A stretch of DNA of 64,000 nt. It comes from Chloropicon primus (Eukaryota; Chlorophyta; Chloropicophyceae; Chloropicales; Chloropicaceae). Below, one piece after another: positions 30,172 through 38,717 of this stretch. The stretch is from assembly GCA_023205875.1 (NCBI GenBank), contig CP060773.1, positions 186,001 to 250,000 of the forward strand, read 5' to 3'. The notes under the pieces are model-generated. The model was not told the origin of the DNA and ran no database searches. It worked only from the letters and a program-made list of their open reading frames with translations. The position numbers and the translations under genes are program-made. How positions within the stretch are numbered: the stretch's first letter is position 1; each line of letters opens with the position of its first letter.

Positions 30172-32268
30172 TTACACACTTTTTGGTTGACGCAAGTGCT
30201 TCAGGAGGACGTTGCGTGCCCCGTTCACATCCCGACCGCACTTGAAGCCACACTTCTGGCACTTGTACACCTCTGCTCCACCCAGGTTGTCCTTGATGTG
30301 TCCGCACCTGCCACAGGTCTTGGAGGTGTACTCCTCCGTCACGATCGCCAGCTCACTGCCGTGCAAGAGCACCTTGGAAGCCAAGAACGTTCTGAACGCA
30401 TAGTGCCTCAACGTCAAGAGCGTGCGAGCCGTCTTCTTCCTGATCACTCGGCGTCTCCCGTTGTTGTTCTTCTTCACCATGTCTTGGGACTTGAACTCCG
30501 GGAGGAGGATTGTGTCGAACCTCCTGCATAGATCGTTGGCTACCTTTTTGTGAAGCTCGTTCGTCAGACCTCGAAGTTTCTCCATGCAGGCGTATTGCTG
30601 TCTCTTCAAGTCGCGGCGGTCGAGGTAAGGGAGCTTCACCTTTGGGTCTTTGCGCTCGGAAATGATCCCATCAATCCTCCAGCAGAGGTTGAACAGCCTC
30701 GCGAAGCCTCGCTCGCCCGTGGCATACTCCCCGACGCCTTCTTGCGGCGAGTACGACGTCTGAAAGGTCCTGACTCCCGGATCCAGGGCGACAACCTTCC
30801 GCTTGTTCTCAGGCTTCAGGGGTGGCAGGCGATCCCATGGCGTCGCGATGGGAATGTGCATGTGGAACTGCCCAAGGCGATTTCTTGTGATCTTCACGGC
30901 ACCCTCGATCTTGCCCCCGGGGATCTCCTCCGTCAAGTACAGGGGCCCGCCGGCCATCTTCTTCTTGAACACCTCCAGCTTGGTCCACTTGCGTCGTTTC
31001 TTGTGCTTCGTATCATCCTTGTGTCTCGTGTTTGGCCTTTCGATCGTCTCCACGTTCTTTAACTCTCTTGCATCAATTTCAATGGTCCAAGAACTCGGTT
31101 GCTGACGTTGACGATACTTGAGAACGAAGCGGTGCCCCTTCTCCTCGCCGCGCTCCTTCATCGCTTCCTGCTTCGCGGTGTTCGAATCCCATGCCTTGAT
31201 GAGACTTCGCACGGCAGCTTGTCTGATGGCACAGGGGGTATCCTTCAGCCAAGGATGCTTCTGATTTACAAAGGCCCCGCTAACGTAGTCCCGGTCCTTG
31301 CCCACTTGGATGCGAAAAGCTCTGCCTCCAATTTGGCTCTCGAGTCTGTTCTCTCTGGCCGCGAAAAGCTCTGCCTCCTGTTTTGTCCATGGCCGTGGAG
31401 AGCATTGGATTTCTTTCAGCTCTTTCTTCAGGCCCTGAAAGACCTCAGGGCCTCGAGGTTTGGCCGTCACAAATCTGTCCAGCAGGACGGTCCAAACCAG
31501 CGGAAAACGCTCCTTCTTGACCGCCTCCAAACACTTGTTGTATGTGAAACGCGCAGCTCCCATCCAGTTGCAAAGGCACTTCGCCTGCTCAGGGTTCAAG
31601 CGCATCCTCAGCTTCCTCGTCCGTATCACCGTTCGCTCCGACAATAGCTTGGAGGTCTTCAGTTTCTGCCCCCTCTTCCTTTTGGCGGGCGGCTGCAATG
31701 TCTCGACGGATACCACAGAATCTTCTGGAAGGTTCAAGCACGACCTCCATCCCGTCTTCGGACACTTTACCTCTTCAAGTTCTCTCTTCATCGATGAGAA
31801 CCAGGTCTTCTTCACGCTGTCGTCCGCCAAGCCACCCGGCTGCTTCCCTGCTTTCTTCCCCCTCTTGTTCTTCTTCTTCTTACCCTTCTTCTTGTTCTTC
31901 TTCTTGCCCTTCTTGCGAGGCTTCTTGCGAGGCTTGCCTGACGAGCTCGAACTCTCACCCGCAGAGGAAGCCGCCTCCGGCGGCTTCCCCTTCTCCTTCC
32001 GCTTCCCCCCCCGCTTCTTGCGAGGCGTGCTCGAACCCTCACCCGCAGAGGCGGGGTCGTCCGCGATAGGAAGCAGGCACAACGAGTAGAGCAACTGCAA
32101 GCCCTGATTCCAGAACCGACGTAACGGCCGCTCCGTCGTCGGAGACTCCTGCCCCGACTTCGAAGCGCCCTGAGCATGACTCTCGCCAGAGTGCGACCTC
32201 CTTGTGGAACTCGTCGAGCCACTCCCCTGCTTCTCCTTTTTCTTACGGCGCTTCCCTGATCGCGCCAT
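30172..32268 (-). CDS. Fanzor: eukaryotic TnpB-like RNA-guided endonuclease
   Basis: A single uninterrupted exon of 698 aa. The N-terminal 210 residues are very basic (long Lys/Arg tracts at about 80-145), which could bind RNA and act as nuclear signals. The OrfB/TnpB core begins near 218 (LRMRLNPEQAKCLCNWMGAARFTYN). The RuvC nuclease motifs are intact: VVALDPGVRTF with D496; LLPEFKSQDMV with E591; TEEYTSKTCGRCG with E645/E646 and zinc ligands C652 and C655; C670 and C673; and CGRDVNGARN with D680. The glutamate next to YTSKTC is the rearranged active-site position reported for Fanzors and a subset of TnpBs; E591 marks the canonical one. Fanzors are nuclear, transposon-derived nucleases guided by an RNA encoded at their 3' end. 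No transposase or terminal repeat was found beside it. Base composition is like the neighbours. Confidence 0.93.
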   Translation of the reverse strand: MARSGKRRKKKEKQGSGSTSSTRRSHSGESHAQGASKSGQESPTTERPLRRFWNQGLQLLYSLCLLPIADDPASAGEGSSTPRKKRGGKRKEKGKPPEAASSAGESSSSSGKPRKKPRKKGKKKNKKKGKKKKNKRGKKAGKQPGGLADDSVKKTWFSSMKRELEEVKCPKTGWRSCLNLPEDSVVSVETLQPPAKRKRGQKLKTSKLLSERTVIRTRKLRMRLNPEQAKCLCNWMGAARFTYNKCLEAVKKERFPLVWTVLLDRFVTAKPRGPEVFQGLKKELKEIQCSPRPWTKQEAELFAARENRLESQIGGRAFRIQVGKDRDYVSGAFVNQKHPWLKDTPCAIRQAAVRSLIKAWDSNTAKQEAMKERGEEKGHRFVLKYRQRQQPSSWTIEIDARELKNVETIERPNTRHKDDTKHKKRRKWTKLEVFKKKMAGGPLYLTEEIPGGKIEGAVKITRNRLGQFHMHIPIATPWDRLPPLKPENKRKVVALDPGVRTFQTSYSPQEGVGEYATGERGFARLFNLCWRIDGIISERKDPKVKLPYLDRRDLKRQQYACMEKLRGLTNELHKKVANDLCRRFDTILLPEFKSQDMVKKNNNGRRRVIRKKTARTLLTLRHYAFRTFLASKVLLHGSELAIVTEEYTSKTCGRCGHIKDNLGGAEVYKCQKCGFKCGRDVNGARNVLLKHLRQPKSV

Positions 32269-32716
32269 GACTGCTAGGGTTTCACTCGCCGTCCTCGTCC
32301 CTCGTCCCTCGCGACAAACTCAACCGATCGATCGATCGTCTGCCAACTCGAACTGACGCTGCTCTCTCTCTCTCTCGAGGCGCGAAAATGTTTTCAAATC
32401 CCCCCCAAAAGAAGCGAAATCACTTGTAAATTTATTACACTCGTTTCGATACACAGGGCGAGGTTTGTTTTTCAGGGGAGGGGGTCGAACTCTTCGTTCT
32501 GGTGGATTTCTCCCTTCCGCTGAACCATCATAACGGCCGAGCACGAGGGCGAACCAGGAGGAGGGAGAGAGAGAGAAGGGGGACGGGAGAGCGCGGAGGA
32601 GGAAGAGGGAGGCGGAGGACCGGACAGAAGGAAGCGTCGTCTCGTGCTCTTTCGAAAGAGCCCTCGCTCGAAGAGAACGACCCGGTGGTGAGGATCTGAG
32701 GAGCACGGGCGTGAAG
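32269..32716. other. Spacer between Fanzor and ankyrin gene, with repeat E copy 1
   Basis: It begins with a CCCTCGTCCCTCG direct repeat and GATC units. A short AT-rich stretch (32400-32450) follows. From about 32505 it enters repeat E (GCACGAGGGCGAACCAGGAGG), shared with 40052-40210 and, inverted, with 58328-58510. The core CTTTCGAAAGAGCCCTCGCT lies near 32650. No gene is supported. Confidence 0.6.
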
Positions 32717-32937
32717 ATGGCGGTGACAGGGGGAGCGAGCAAGAGGCAGAGGACGGAGGGATGCGCTGGAGGTGCTTCCCGAGTGGGCGTGGTTCCTGGT
32801 CTTGAAGCAGCTGGACGATTACGACCACCTTGCTTTTGGGGTTGACCTGCAGGACGTTCCTCGAGGCGGTGACGAAGGCGACGAGCCCCGAGGAGAAGAA
32901 GAAGGCTCGCCTGAGGACGGACCTGTCGCAAGAGAAG
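32531..32937 (+). repeat. 407-bp segmental duplication, copy 1
   Basis: It starts TAACGGCCGAGCACGAGGGC and ends TGTCGCAAGAGAAG. It matches 40052-40458 at constant offset (7521 bp) with only a few substitutions and no indel. It covers the promoter-proximal repeat E and the F-box part of the ankyrin gene. Confidence 0.9.
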
Positions 32938-33709
32938 TTGTTCGATCAGGTGCCTTCCTTCACTTTGGGTTGGTACCAGCGGATGTTCCAATCGTTCAAA
33001 AGGAAGAAGTCTCGGAGATTTGAAAGAAAGAAGGGAGCACGGTTCAATTTTGTACCTCTGTATGGACACTCCAACTACTTGTACCTCTCCGACTACACGT
33101 ACGACGTCGAGCTGATGTACCTCGCCGCTTTCCAGGGCAGCAAGAAGGTGATGAAGTGGCTGGTGAGCCAAGGGATCCCTTTGGGTATCATTCTTCGCGG
33201 TTTACCTCATGAGGAGCGGTAGCAGTTGAAAGAGCTGCTGAAGGAGGTCACATTGATGTTCTGGAATGGTTGAGGAGCGAGGGGTGCGGGTTTGGTGAGG
33301 AGGCTTGTGCGGGTGCAGCTCGAGGAGGCCACCTTGACGCTCTGCAGTGGCTTCGAAGCCTGGAACCGCCTTGCCGTTGGAGCGGGTGGACTTCTTTTAG
33401 TGCAGCTCAAGGAGGCCACCTTCATATTCTCAAGTGGCTTCGAAGCCTGGATCCGCCTTGCCCTTGGGACGTGGAGACTTGTGAATATGCAGCTAGAGGA
33501 GGTCACCTTGATGTTCTCAAGTGGGCTCGTAGCCAGCGTCCGCCTTGCCCTTGGAACAAGAATACTTGTTGGCAGGCAGCTGAAAGAGGTCACTTTCATG
33601 TTCTCAAGTGGCTTCGAAGCCAGCATCCGCCTTGCCCTTGGAAACCAAAGAAATGCAAAATCGTAACCCGAAACCCGAAAGTCGTCAAGTGGATCCAGGA
33701 GAACTCTTA
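32717..33709 (+). pseudogene. F-box/ankyrin-repeat protein gene, frame-disrupted
   Basis: The ATG at 32717 opens MAVTGGASKRQRTEG. The reading then has to shift to reach LEVLPEWAWFLVLKQLDDYDHLAFG, an F-box-like helix, and again to reach LTCRTFLEAVTKAT. Both shifts fall in G runs (near 32762 and 32840). A third change separates MKWLVSQGIPLG (33180) from the ankyrin part at 33230-33709. That part has units of about 33 residues of the type GGHLDVLKWARSQRPPCPW. Such ankyrin families with W-x-PPCPW spacers are common in algae and large DNA viruses and mediate protein contacts. Two or three frame breaks suggest a pseudogene. Sequence errors in G runs, or a tiny intron at the third break, remain possible. 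Confidence 0.65.
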
Positions 33710-33808
33710 ACCAAGACAATGTCTCACCAACCTGTCATCGACTTTCCTTTCCTGGTTTCTCCTCCTTTCTCCTTTCTCCTCTCTGATCGATGCTGGGCAG
33801 CAGGTCGA

Positions 33809-34171
33809 CCGAGGAGGGGAAAGAACGAGAACGAGATAGATGGCGAGAACGAGAGTGTGAGAAGGAAAGACGACAACGCATCGCGGTAGAACATCTCTTT
33901 ATCTTTCGAACGAGCCCTCACTCGACTCGTTTGGCAACCGGAGTGGTCGCCAACTTTGGTCATCAAGGCATTGGGCAGAGCTTCAGGAGCAGGAGTGGCG
34001 TGACTTTGCGACGCAGTGGAGGGCGAGGGAGGTGAATCCGGAGGGCGAGGGCGCTACAGAGCGAAGCGTTGACTCGATATCTTTCGATTGGTGGGGCGCA
34101 CGACCGGTTTCTCTCCCGGAACAAGGGTTTGCTTGAGTTGTGAAGGCACGAGAGAGGACACGGCAAAGGGA
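33809..34171 (+). repeat. Dispersed repeat B, copy 2
   Basis: A 363-bp direct copy of 721-1077 with a 6-bp insertion (ACGAGA) near the start and scattered substitutions. It ends about 50 bp before the start of the FAD oxidoreductase. Confidence 0.85.
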
Positions 34172-34219
34172 CGTGGAGGAGCCAGGAGGGCAGAGAGCCA
34201 AGAGGTTTTGGGCGTGGTG

Positions 34220-35500
34220 ATGAGGAACACCGGGGCTGCAGGGCGAATCAGCCGAAGGATGGGGCACGTGAGACGCGGCATGAGACTCTCCTGCTCTCTG
34301 TCCTCGTCCCCAGAAGCCAAGGACACCGTAGCAGTCCTCGGCGGAGGCATCTCTGGCTTGGTGTGTGCCTTGGACGTGAAGCGCGCGAGGGAGGACACCA
34401 AGGTAGTCCTGTTCGAGCAATCGAGGAGAGCGGGAGGGAGGGCGTCGAGCCGAGTGGTGTGGCGCGACGGGCCGACGAAGGACTTTGCTTGGGACCACGG
34501 GTGCCAGTTCCTCACGCCCAAGTCAGCGGTCGTGAAGGAGATGTGCGGGAGCTTGGTCGAGAGGGGAGTCCTCGCGGAGTGGACGGGAACCTTCGGGCTC
34601 CTGGACGCGAGGGCCGGCACGTTTTCGGAGGACAAGAGGGAAAGGTGGAGGCTCGTGGGCAAGCCGATGATGGGCGCTCTGGCGGAGCACCTGGCGAGGG
34701 AAGCCCAAGACCTCGCGGGGGTGGACGTTCGCTTCGACGCTCGGGTGACCGGGATACGGAGGCGACGGGGCTCGCTGGGCACTGGGCGCTGGGTCATCAC
34801 CTCAAAGGGGAGGGGGGGTGACCCCGTGGAGACCTTGGCCGACGTGGTCGTCGCGAGCGACTGCCTCCAAGCGAACCTGGTGAAGGACCTCGGAGGGGCG
34901 AGCAAGGTCTTCGAGGCCATGAACGCCGCGGGAAGGAGGAGCTCCGTGGGGGGCTCCCCCCCGAGCTTCGCGGCGATGGTCGCGGTGAGGGGGCCCACGG
35001 GCCTCCCGGAGGGCGTAGCGGTCACGGGAAGCGACCGAGTGAGCTGGATGGCCAAGGACAGCAGCAAGCCGGGGAGGTCCTCCTGCGCGCCGGACGGCGT
35101 CGAGCTGTGGACCCTCCAGGCCTCCCCGTCCTACGCCTCGAGGATCGTCGAGGAGAGGGGTTTCACGCGGAGAGGGACCCCGGAGCACGAGGCCCTGCTC
35201 CAAGAGGTGGCGCGGGACCTCACGTCCGGGGCGAGGGAGGCCTTCGCGAGCATCGGGCAGGACTTTCCGGGCGATCGCCTCCTCGTGGGCGCGCCGACGA
35301 GCCACCGGTGGGGCTCGGCCTTCCCGCCGCCCTGCGCGTCCGGGGAGGTCGGCGCGGCCCGCCTCGCGGCGTCGGAGGACGGCACGCTCCTGGCGTGTGG
35401 GGACTGGGCGGCGCCCGAGGGGGAGGAGGGCAGGGTGGAGGCGGCGATCCTGTCCGGGAAAGCGGCGGCGAGGAGGACAGGCACCCTACTACTTAGATGA
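34220..35500 (+). CDS. Renalase-like FAD/NAD(P)-binding oxidoreductase
   Basis: A single exon of 426 aa from the ATG at 34220. The Rossmann motif VAVLGGGISGLVCALD is at about 37-52, the acidic end of strand beta-2 at E66 (VVLFEQSRRAGGRASSR) with GGR at 72-74, then WDHGCQFLTPKS. This order is typical of the renalase/amine-oxidase superfamily with a C-terminal DWAAP...VEAAILSGKAAA block that closes over FAD. The first 35 residues are Arg/Ser-rich and could be a plastid or mitochondrial leader. The frame continues upstream to 34088, but inside repeat B, so that start is not used. Plant and cyanobacterial relatives are uncharacterised oxidoreductases; the substrate is unknown. The gene is the most GC-rich of the window. 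Confidence 0.85.
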   Translation: MRNTGAAGRISRRMGHVRRGMRLSCSLSSSPEAKDTVAVLGGGISGLVCALDVKRAREDTKVVLFEQSRRAGGRASSRVVWRDGPTKDFAWDHGCQFLTPKSAVVKEMCGSLVERGVLAEWTGTFGLLDARAGTFSEDKRERWRLVGKPMMGALAEHLAREAQDLAGVDVRFDARVTGIRRRRGSLGTGRWVITSKGRGGDPVETLADVVVASDCLQANLVKDLGGASKVFEAMNAAGRRSSVGGSPPSFAAMVAVRGPTGLPEGVAVTGSDRVSWMAKDSSKPGRSSCAPDGVELWTLQASPSYASRIVEERGFTRRGTPEHEALLQEVARDLTSGAREAFASIGQDFPGDRLLVGAPTSHRWGSAFPPPCASGEVGAARLAASEDGTLLACGDWAAPEGEEGRVEAAILSGKAAARRTGTLLLR

Positions 35501-35621
35501 TACTAATCCCAGGAGAAGGGGGAGGGGAGGAGGGGGAAGGGAACGCGGTGGGCGGGCGGCGTGCGTCCCTCTCAGTCTCTGTCTCTCTTGGATCGCATCT
35601 TTGATTCGAAAAACTTTGGTC

Positions 35622-36053
35622 TTAGGGGCGGTGAAGCCCGAGGTACCTCCACCTTGGTCGGAGGGTCCAGCCCCTCGAGAAGGCCGAGGCGCTGCTGGTG
35701 GCCGAGGCGTCCGCCCCGCCGTTGAACCCGGGGTTCGTGCCACTCGACAGCCCGAGGGCGCTGCTGGAGCTTCTTCCCCTGGACTTGGCCGTCCCGTAAT
35801 CGTGGTCATCCGGGAACGGGGTGTCGATGACCTCCCCCACCGCGGAGGCCCCGCCCTGGCTCACCCCCACCGCAAAGTTGCTGAAGTCCCTGCCCACCAG
35901 CCCCGCGTCCATCAGCTTGTACGCCAGCGTCTTGGTGTTGGTGTCCGGGAACGGGCTCTTGAGCGACCCCGATGCCGACGCCGAGGACACTAGGAGGCCA
36001 AGCAGGCCAAGGACAACCACGCCTGGGACCGACAAGGTTGCCATCATCATCAC
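35622..36053 (-). CDS. Small secreted low-complexity protein
   Basis: A single exon of 143 aa. MMMMATLSVPGVVVLGLLGLLVSSASASG is a typical signal peptide with a cleavage site after ASA. The mature part is Ser/Gly/Ala/Asp-rich (GGASAVGEVIDTPFPDDHD; GGADASATSSASAF) and ends in an aromatic-basic tail. There is no known domain. It lies in a cluster of four such secreted proteins (35.6-42.2 kb). An extracellular coat or wall role is only a guess. Confidence 0.6.
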   Translation of the reverse strand: MMMMATLSVPGVVVLGLLGLLVSSASASGSLKSPFPDTNTKTLAYKLMDAGLVGRDFSNFAVGVSQGGASAVGEVIDTPFPDDHDYGTAKSRGRSSSSALGLSSGTNPGFNGGADASATSSASAFSRGWTLRPRWRYLGLHRP

Positions 36054-36483
36054 CCACGCAGATCAGATGCGTGCTTTGTGCTTTGGGGGAGGATGCCACG
36101 CCAGGAAGCAAGGAAGCAAGGAAAACGCAAAAGCAAAAGCTGTCACCTTTCTGTCGTTCCGTCCGCCCGTCCGTCGTCCGTCGTCGTCGGCGACACCAGC
36201 AAAGTGACAAATGGGCTCTGGCTCCTCATCTCCTGATCAAATTTTTTTTTCCAAAATGCGTCACGTCACCACATTCACAGCAGACAGCACAGATTGCATT
36301 TTCCGGGTGATCAAGGTCAGGATGATCATGGCGGTTACACCGGAGCACTCGTGTTCGTAACGGCAGCGCGCATTGGGTACGGGCGGCATTGGAGAGGTGA
36401 TCCATCTCAAGAGAACTTTGTTTTCTCTCTCTTTCTCTTTCTCTTTCTCTTGGTTTCCAGACTTTGCGACGACGACGACGACG
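36054..36483. other. Shared upstream region of two divergent secreted genes
   Basis: The 430 bp lies between the starts of the 35.6-kb and 36.5-kb secreted genes. It includes CGTAACGGC near 36357, a CT tract at about 36424-36450 and CGAC repeats right before the second start. No gene is seen. Confidence 0.6.
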
Positions 36484-37428
36484 ATGATGAGAACCGGCAG
36501 GAGGTGTTCCCTCGCTGCTGCCATGGTGGTGGTGATCCTGGTGGTGGTCGCCTCCTCGACGGTGGAGGCGTCCCAGGGACGGTTCGGGGACAGGTGGCTG
36601 TGCGGGATCTTCTCCGACGCGAGGCACTGCGGCCGGCCTGGTTCGTCCCCTGCGGCGATGGATTCGACCTCCTCCTCCGACTCCGGGTGCGAGGCCAGGC
36701 ACATCGAGTGGGAGAACTTCGCGTCCCGGGCCAGGTTCGTGAGCGCGTCCTCGAGGGAGGAGTTCAAGAAGCGGAGGCTGGGGGACTGCTACGATTGGAA
36801 GCCGGAGCCCGAGGAGCCCCGGGCCTGCTGCAGGGCCCTGAACCTGTTTTGCTTGAGCCAGTGCGCGGGCTTGAGCGAGGAGGAGTTCTGCGAGGCCAAC
36901 CCCGGGCACCAGGTGTGCCCCGCCCCCAACAGGATGTGCTGCGAGGCCCTGAACGCCGAGTGCAACGCTTGCAGGGAGGGGCAGACGGTTAAGGCGTACT
37001 GCCAGTACAACCCTTCCGTGAGCGGGTGCGGCGAGGACGAGCCCGCCGCGAGGCCACCGAGGCCCGCGCCAAAGTGCTGCAAGGCGGTGACCGCCAGCTG
37101 CATGTCGTGCGCCCTCGGAATCACGGAGCGGGAGTACTGCAGGGACAACCCGACCACCTCGGGGTGCCCGGAGCCGCCCAAGAAGGAGGAGCCCCGAGTG
37201 TGCTGCATGGCGATGACCGCGAGCTGCCTGTCGTGCTCCGAGGGGATCTCCAAGAGGGAGTTCTGCTCCAGGTACAGGAACAAGCGGGTGCAGGGGTGCA
37301 GCTCGTTGAGGGCCGAGAGGCCTGAGAGGCCTGAGAGGCCCCAGAGGTCGAGGAGCGGCATCGGCTCCAGCCTCCTGGAGAACCTGAGCTTCCTGGGCTC
37401 CCCGCGCGCGGTGGGACGAAAGGATTGA
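36484..37428 (+). CDS. Secreted protein with four six-cysteine repeats
   Basis: A single exon of 314 aa. The signal peptide has a basic start (MMRTGRRCS), a hydrophobic core (AAAMVVVILVVVASS) and cleavage near VEA. After an N-terminal cysteine-containing region come four repeats of about 31 residues separated by proline-acidic linkers, with consensus CC-x-A-x-x-x-x-C-x-x-C, then G, then YC-x-x-NP and a closing GC. Units begin at CCRAL, CCEAL, CCKAV and CCMAM. Six conserved cysteines per unit suggest three disulfides each. Similar cysteine repeats occur in other algae and some algal viruses, function unknown. The tail holds ERPERPERPQ repeats. In-frame ATGs further upstream lie in a CT tract, so the signal-peptide ATG is chosen. 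Confidence 0.75.
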   Translation: MMRTGRRCSLAAAMVVVILVVVASSTVEASQGRFGDRWLCGIFSDARHCGRPGSSPAAMDSTSSSDSGCEARHIEWENFASRARFVSASSREEFKKRRLGDCYDWKPEPEEPRACCRALNLFCLSQCAGLSEEEFCEANPGHQVCPAPNRMCCEALNAECNACREGQTVKAYCQYNPSVSGCGEDEPAARPPRPAPKCCKAVTASCMSCALGITEREYCRDNPTTSGCPEPPKKEEPRVCCMAMTASCLSCSEGISKREFCSRYRNKRVQGCSSLRAERPERPERPQRSRSGIGSSLLENLSFLGSPRAVGRKD

Positions 37429-37684
37429 TTGGGTTGACTGAGAGACAGAAATAGGGGGGAGGAGGGTAGAGGCAGTTACTAACGAACCACTAAAGAGACG
37501 TGTAATGCGCAAACGAAACCAAGCCCTCGCTTGCTTGTGGACCAAAGTCACTTGCACTCGATTCATTCTTTTCTTCTCGCTCCCTGCCTCTGGCTTTCGT
37601 GGTTTGGTTTTTGGACTGAACGACGGTTACGTTGATTGATTACATGGTATGTTGTTGCTGCTGCGTTTGCGCACACGTTGGTCC

Positions 37685-38116
37685 TCACCCGGTCCAGACC
37701 CAGGCGGGCAGGGCGCGGGAAGTCGTGTCCGTGTACGAGGTGACGTACTCCTTGGCTCCGCTCGACGCCCCGGAGTGGAAGCGCCCTCCCATGTACCCGT
37801 TCTCGCCACCGCTCCCGCCGAGGGCCGTGCCGGTGCTACCGGAGCTGCCCACGGACTCAGACTTGGTGTTGACCGCCCAGGGCGTGATCTCCCTCACAGT
37901 CGCGCTCCTCCCCGCCGCGTCCGACCCGGACGCCGCGAACACGTTCGGGCTCACCAGCGTCGGGTTCGTGTTCATCCTCAGCTGGAACAGGTTCGAGGGC
38001 TGCTTGAACCTCGCGCTCCTCGCCCTGTGGCTCCTCGCGGAGGCCGGAGCCAGGCCCACCACCAGACCGAGAACGGCCAGCAGGGGGATCACCACCCTCA
38101 TCCTCATCCTCATCAT
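37685..38116 (-). CDS. Small secreted Ser/Gly-rich protein
   Basis: A single exon of 143 aa. MMRMRMRVVIPLLAVLGLVVGLAPASA is a signal peptide with basic start and AxA cleavage. The mature part carries NTNPTLVSPNVFAASGSDAAG and a Ser/Gly/Thr-rich stretch (SVGSSGSTGTALGGSGG). There is no recognised domain. Its length and composition resemble the 35.6-kb protein, but no clear alignment is seen. A GCGTTACG copy lies 22 bp upstream of the start. Confidence 0.6.
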   Translation of the reverse strand: MMRMRMRVVIPLLAVLGLVVGLAPASARSHRARSARFKQPSNLFQLRMNTNPTLVSPNVFAASGSDAAGRSATVREITPWAVNTKSESVGSSGSTGTALGGSGGENGYMGGRFHSGASSGAKEYVTSYTDTTSRALPAWVWTG

Positions 38117-38137
38117 CCTGTGTGTGCCTGCCTGAAA

Positions 38138-38145
38138 GCGTTACG
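38138..38145. promoter_or_regulatory. GCGTTACG motif upstream of a secreted-protein gene
   Basis: An exact GCGTTACG lies 22 bp upstream of the minus-strand start at 38116. It is a member of the recurrent motif set. The rest of 38117-38717 holds a G run near 38605, degenerate copies CATTACG (38617) and CCTTACGC (38636), and CGT and TTC runs; no gene is seen. Confidence 0.4.
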
Positions 38146-38717
38146 ATGTGCGCCGCGGAGGGGGTTGATGTGGGAAGAGTCCGCGGATCTAGAGTTCAAA
38201 CCACTCAAGCGTTCCAAAGTTCCTTGCTTTCTCGACCGCCACCGGCCTCGCTGTTTTTGTCTGAATCTCCAGACCAGTGATGATGCGACCCCCATCGCTA
38301 TGGTGAACCACAGGGCTGTGGCCCCCTGCACAGCACCACGAAGCATGTCTTCGACGAGTGAAGTTCTTGACGACGAAAAGAGAAAACGGCCGAGCAGAGA
38401 GAGAGGAACGAGAACGAACGAGAACGACGACGGGCCTGAGACAAGCTAAGCTTGTGTTGCTTGCTTGGATCCTAGTCCTCATCCTCTCTCCGCGAGGACG
38501 AAGCGGACGCCTTTGCTCCGACACCACCACCAGCAGGAAAGGACGCGACCCTTTCTCTTACTCTTACTCTTTCTCTTTTTCGCGCGAAAACAGGGAGAGA
38601 GAGGGGGGGGGGAGGCATTACGTTCCGTCTCAAGCCTTACGCTTGGGTTGGCGTCGTCGTCGTCGTCGTCGAGCGTTTTCTTTACTTCTTCTGCTTCTGC
38701 TTCTTTTGCTTGGTGTC

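Noticed and set aside
29571-32504. Terminal inverted repeats or target duplication bounding the Fanzor locus
   Set aside because: Flanks from 29.83-30.0 kb and 32.27-32.5 kb were compared by eye and no convincing inverted or direct ends were found.
33940-34220. Upstream in-frame starts for the FAD oxidoreductase (and 29588 for the bicupin)
   Set aside because: They lie inside dispersed repeat B, which is present elsewhere without these genes.
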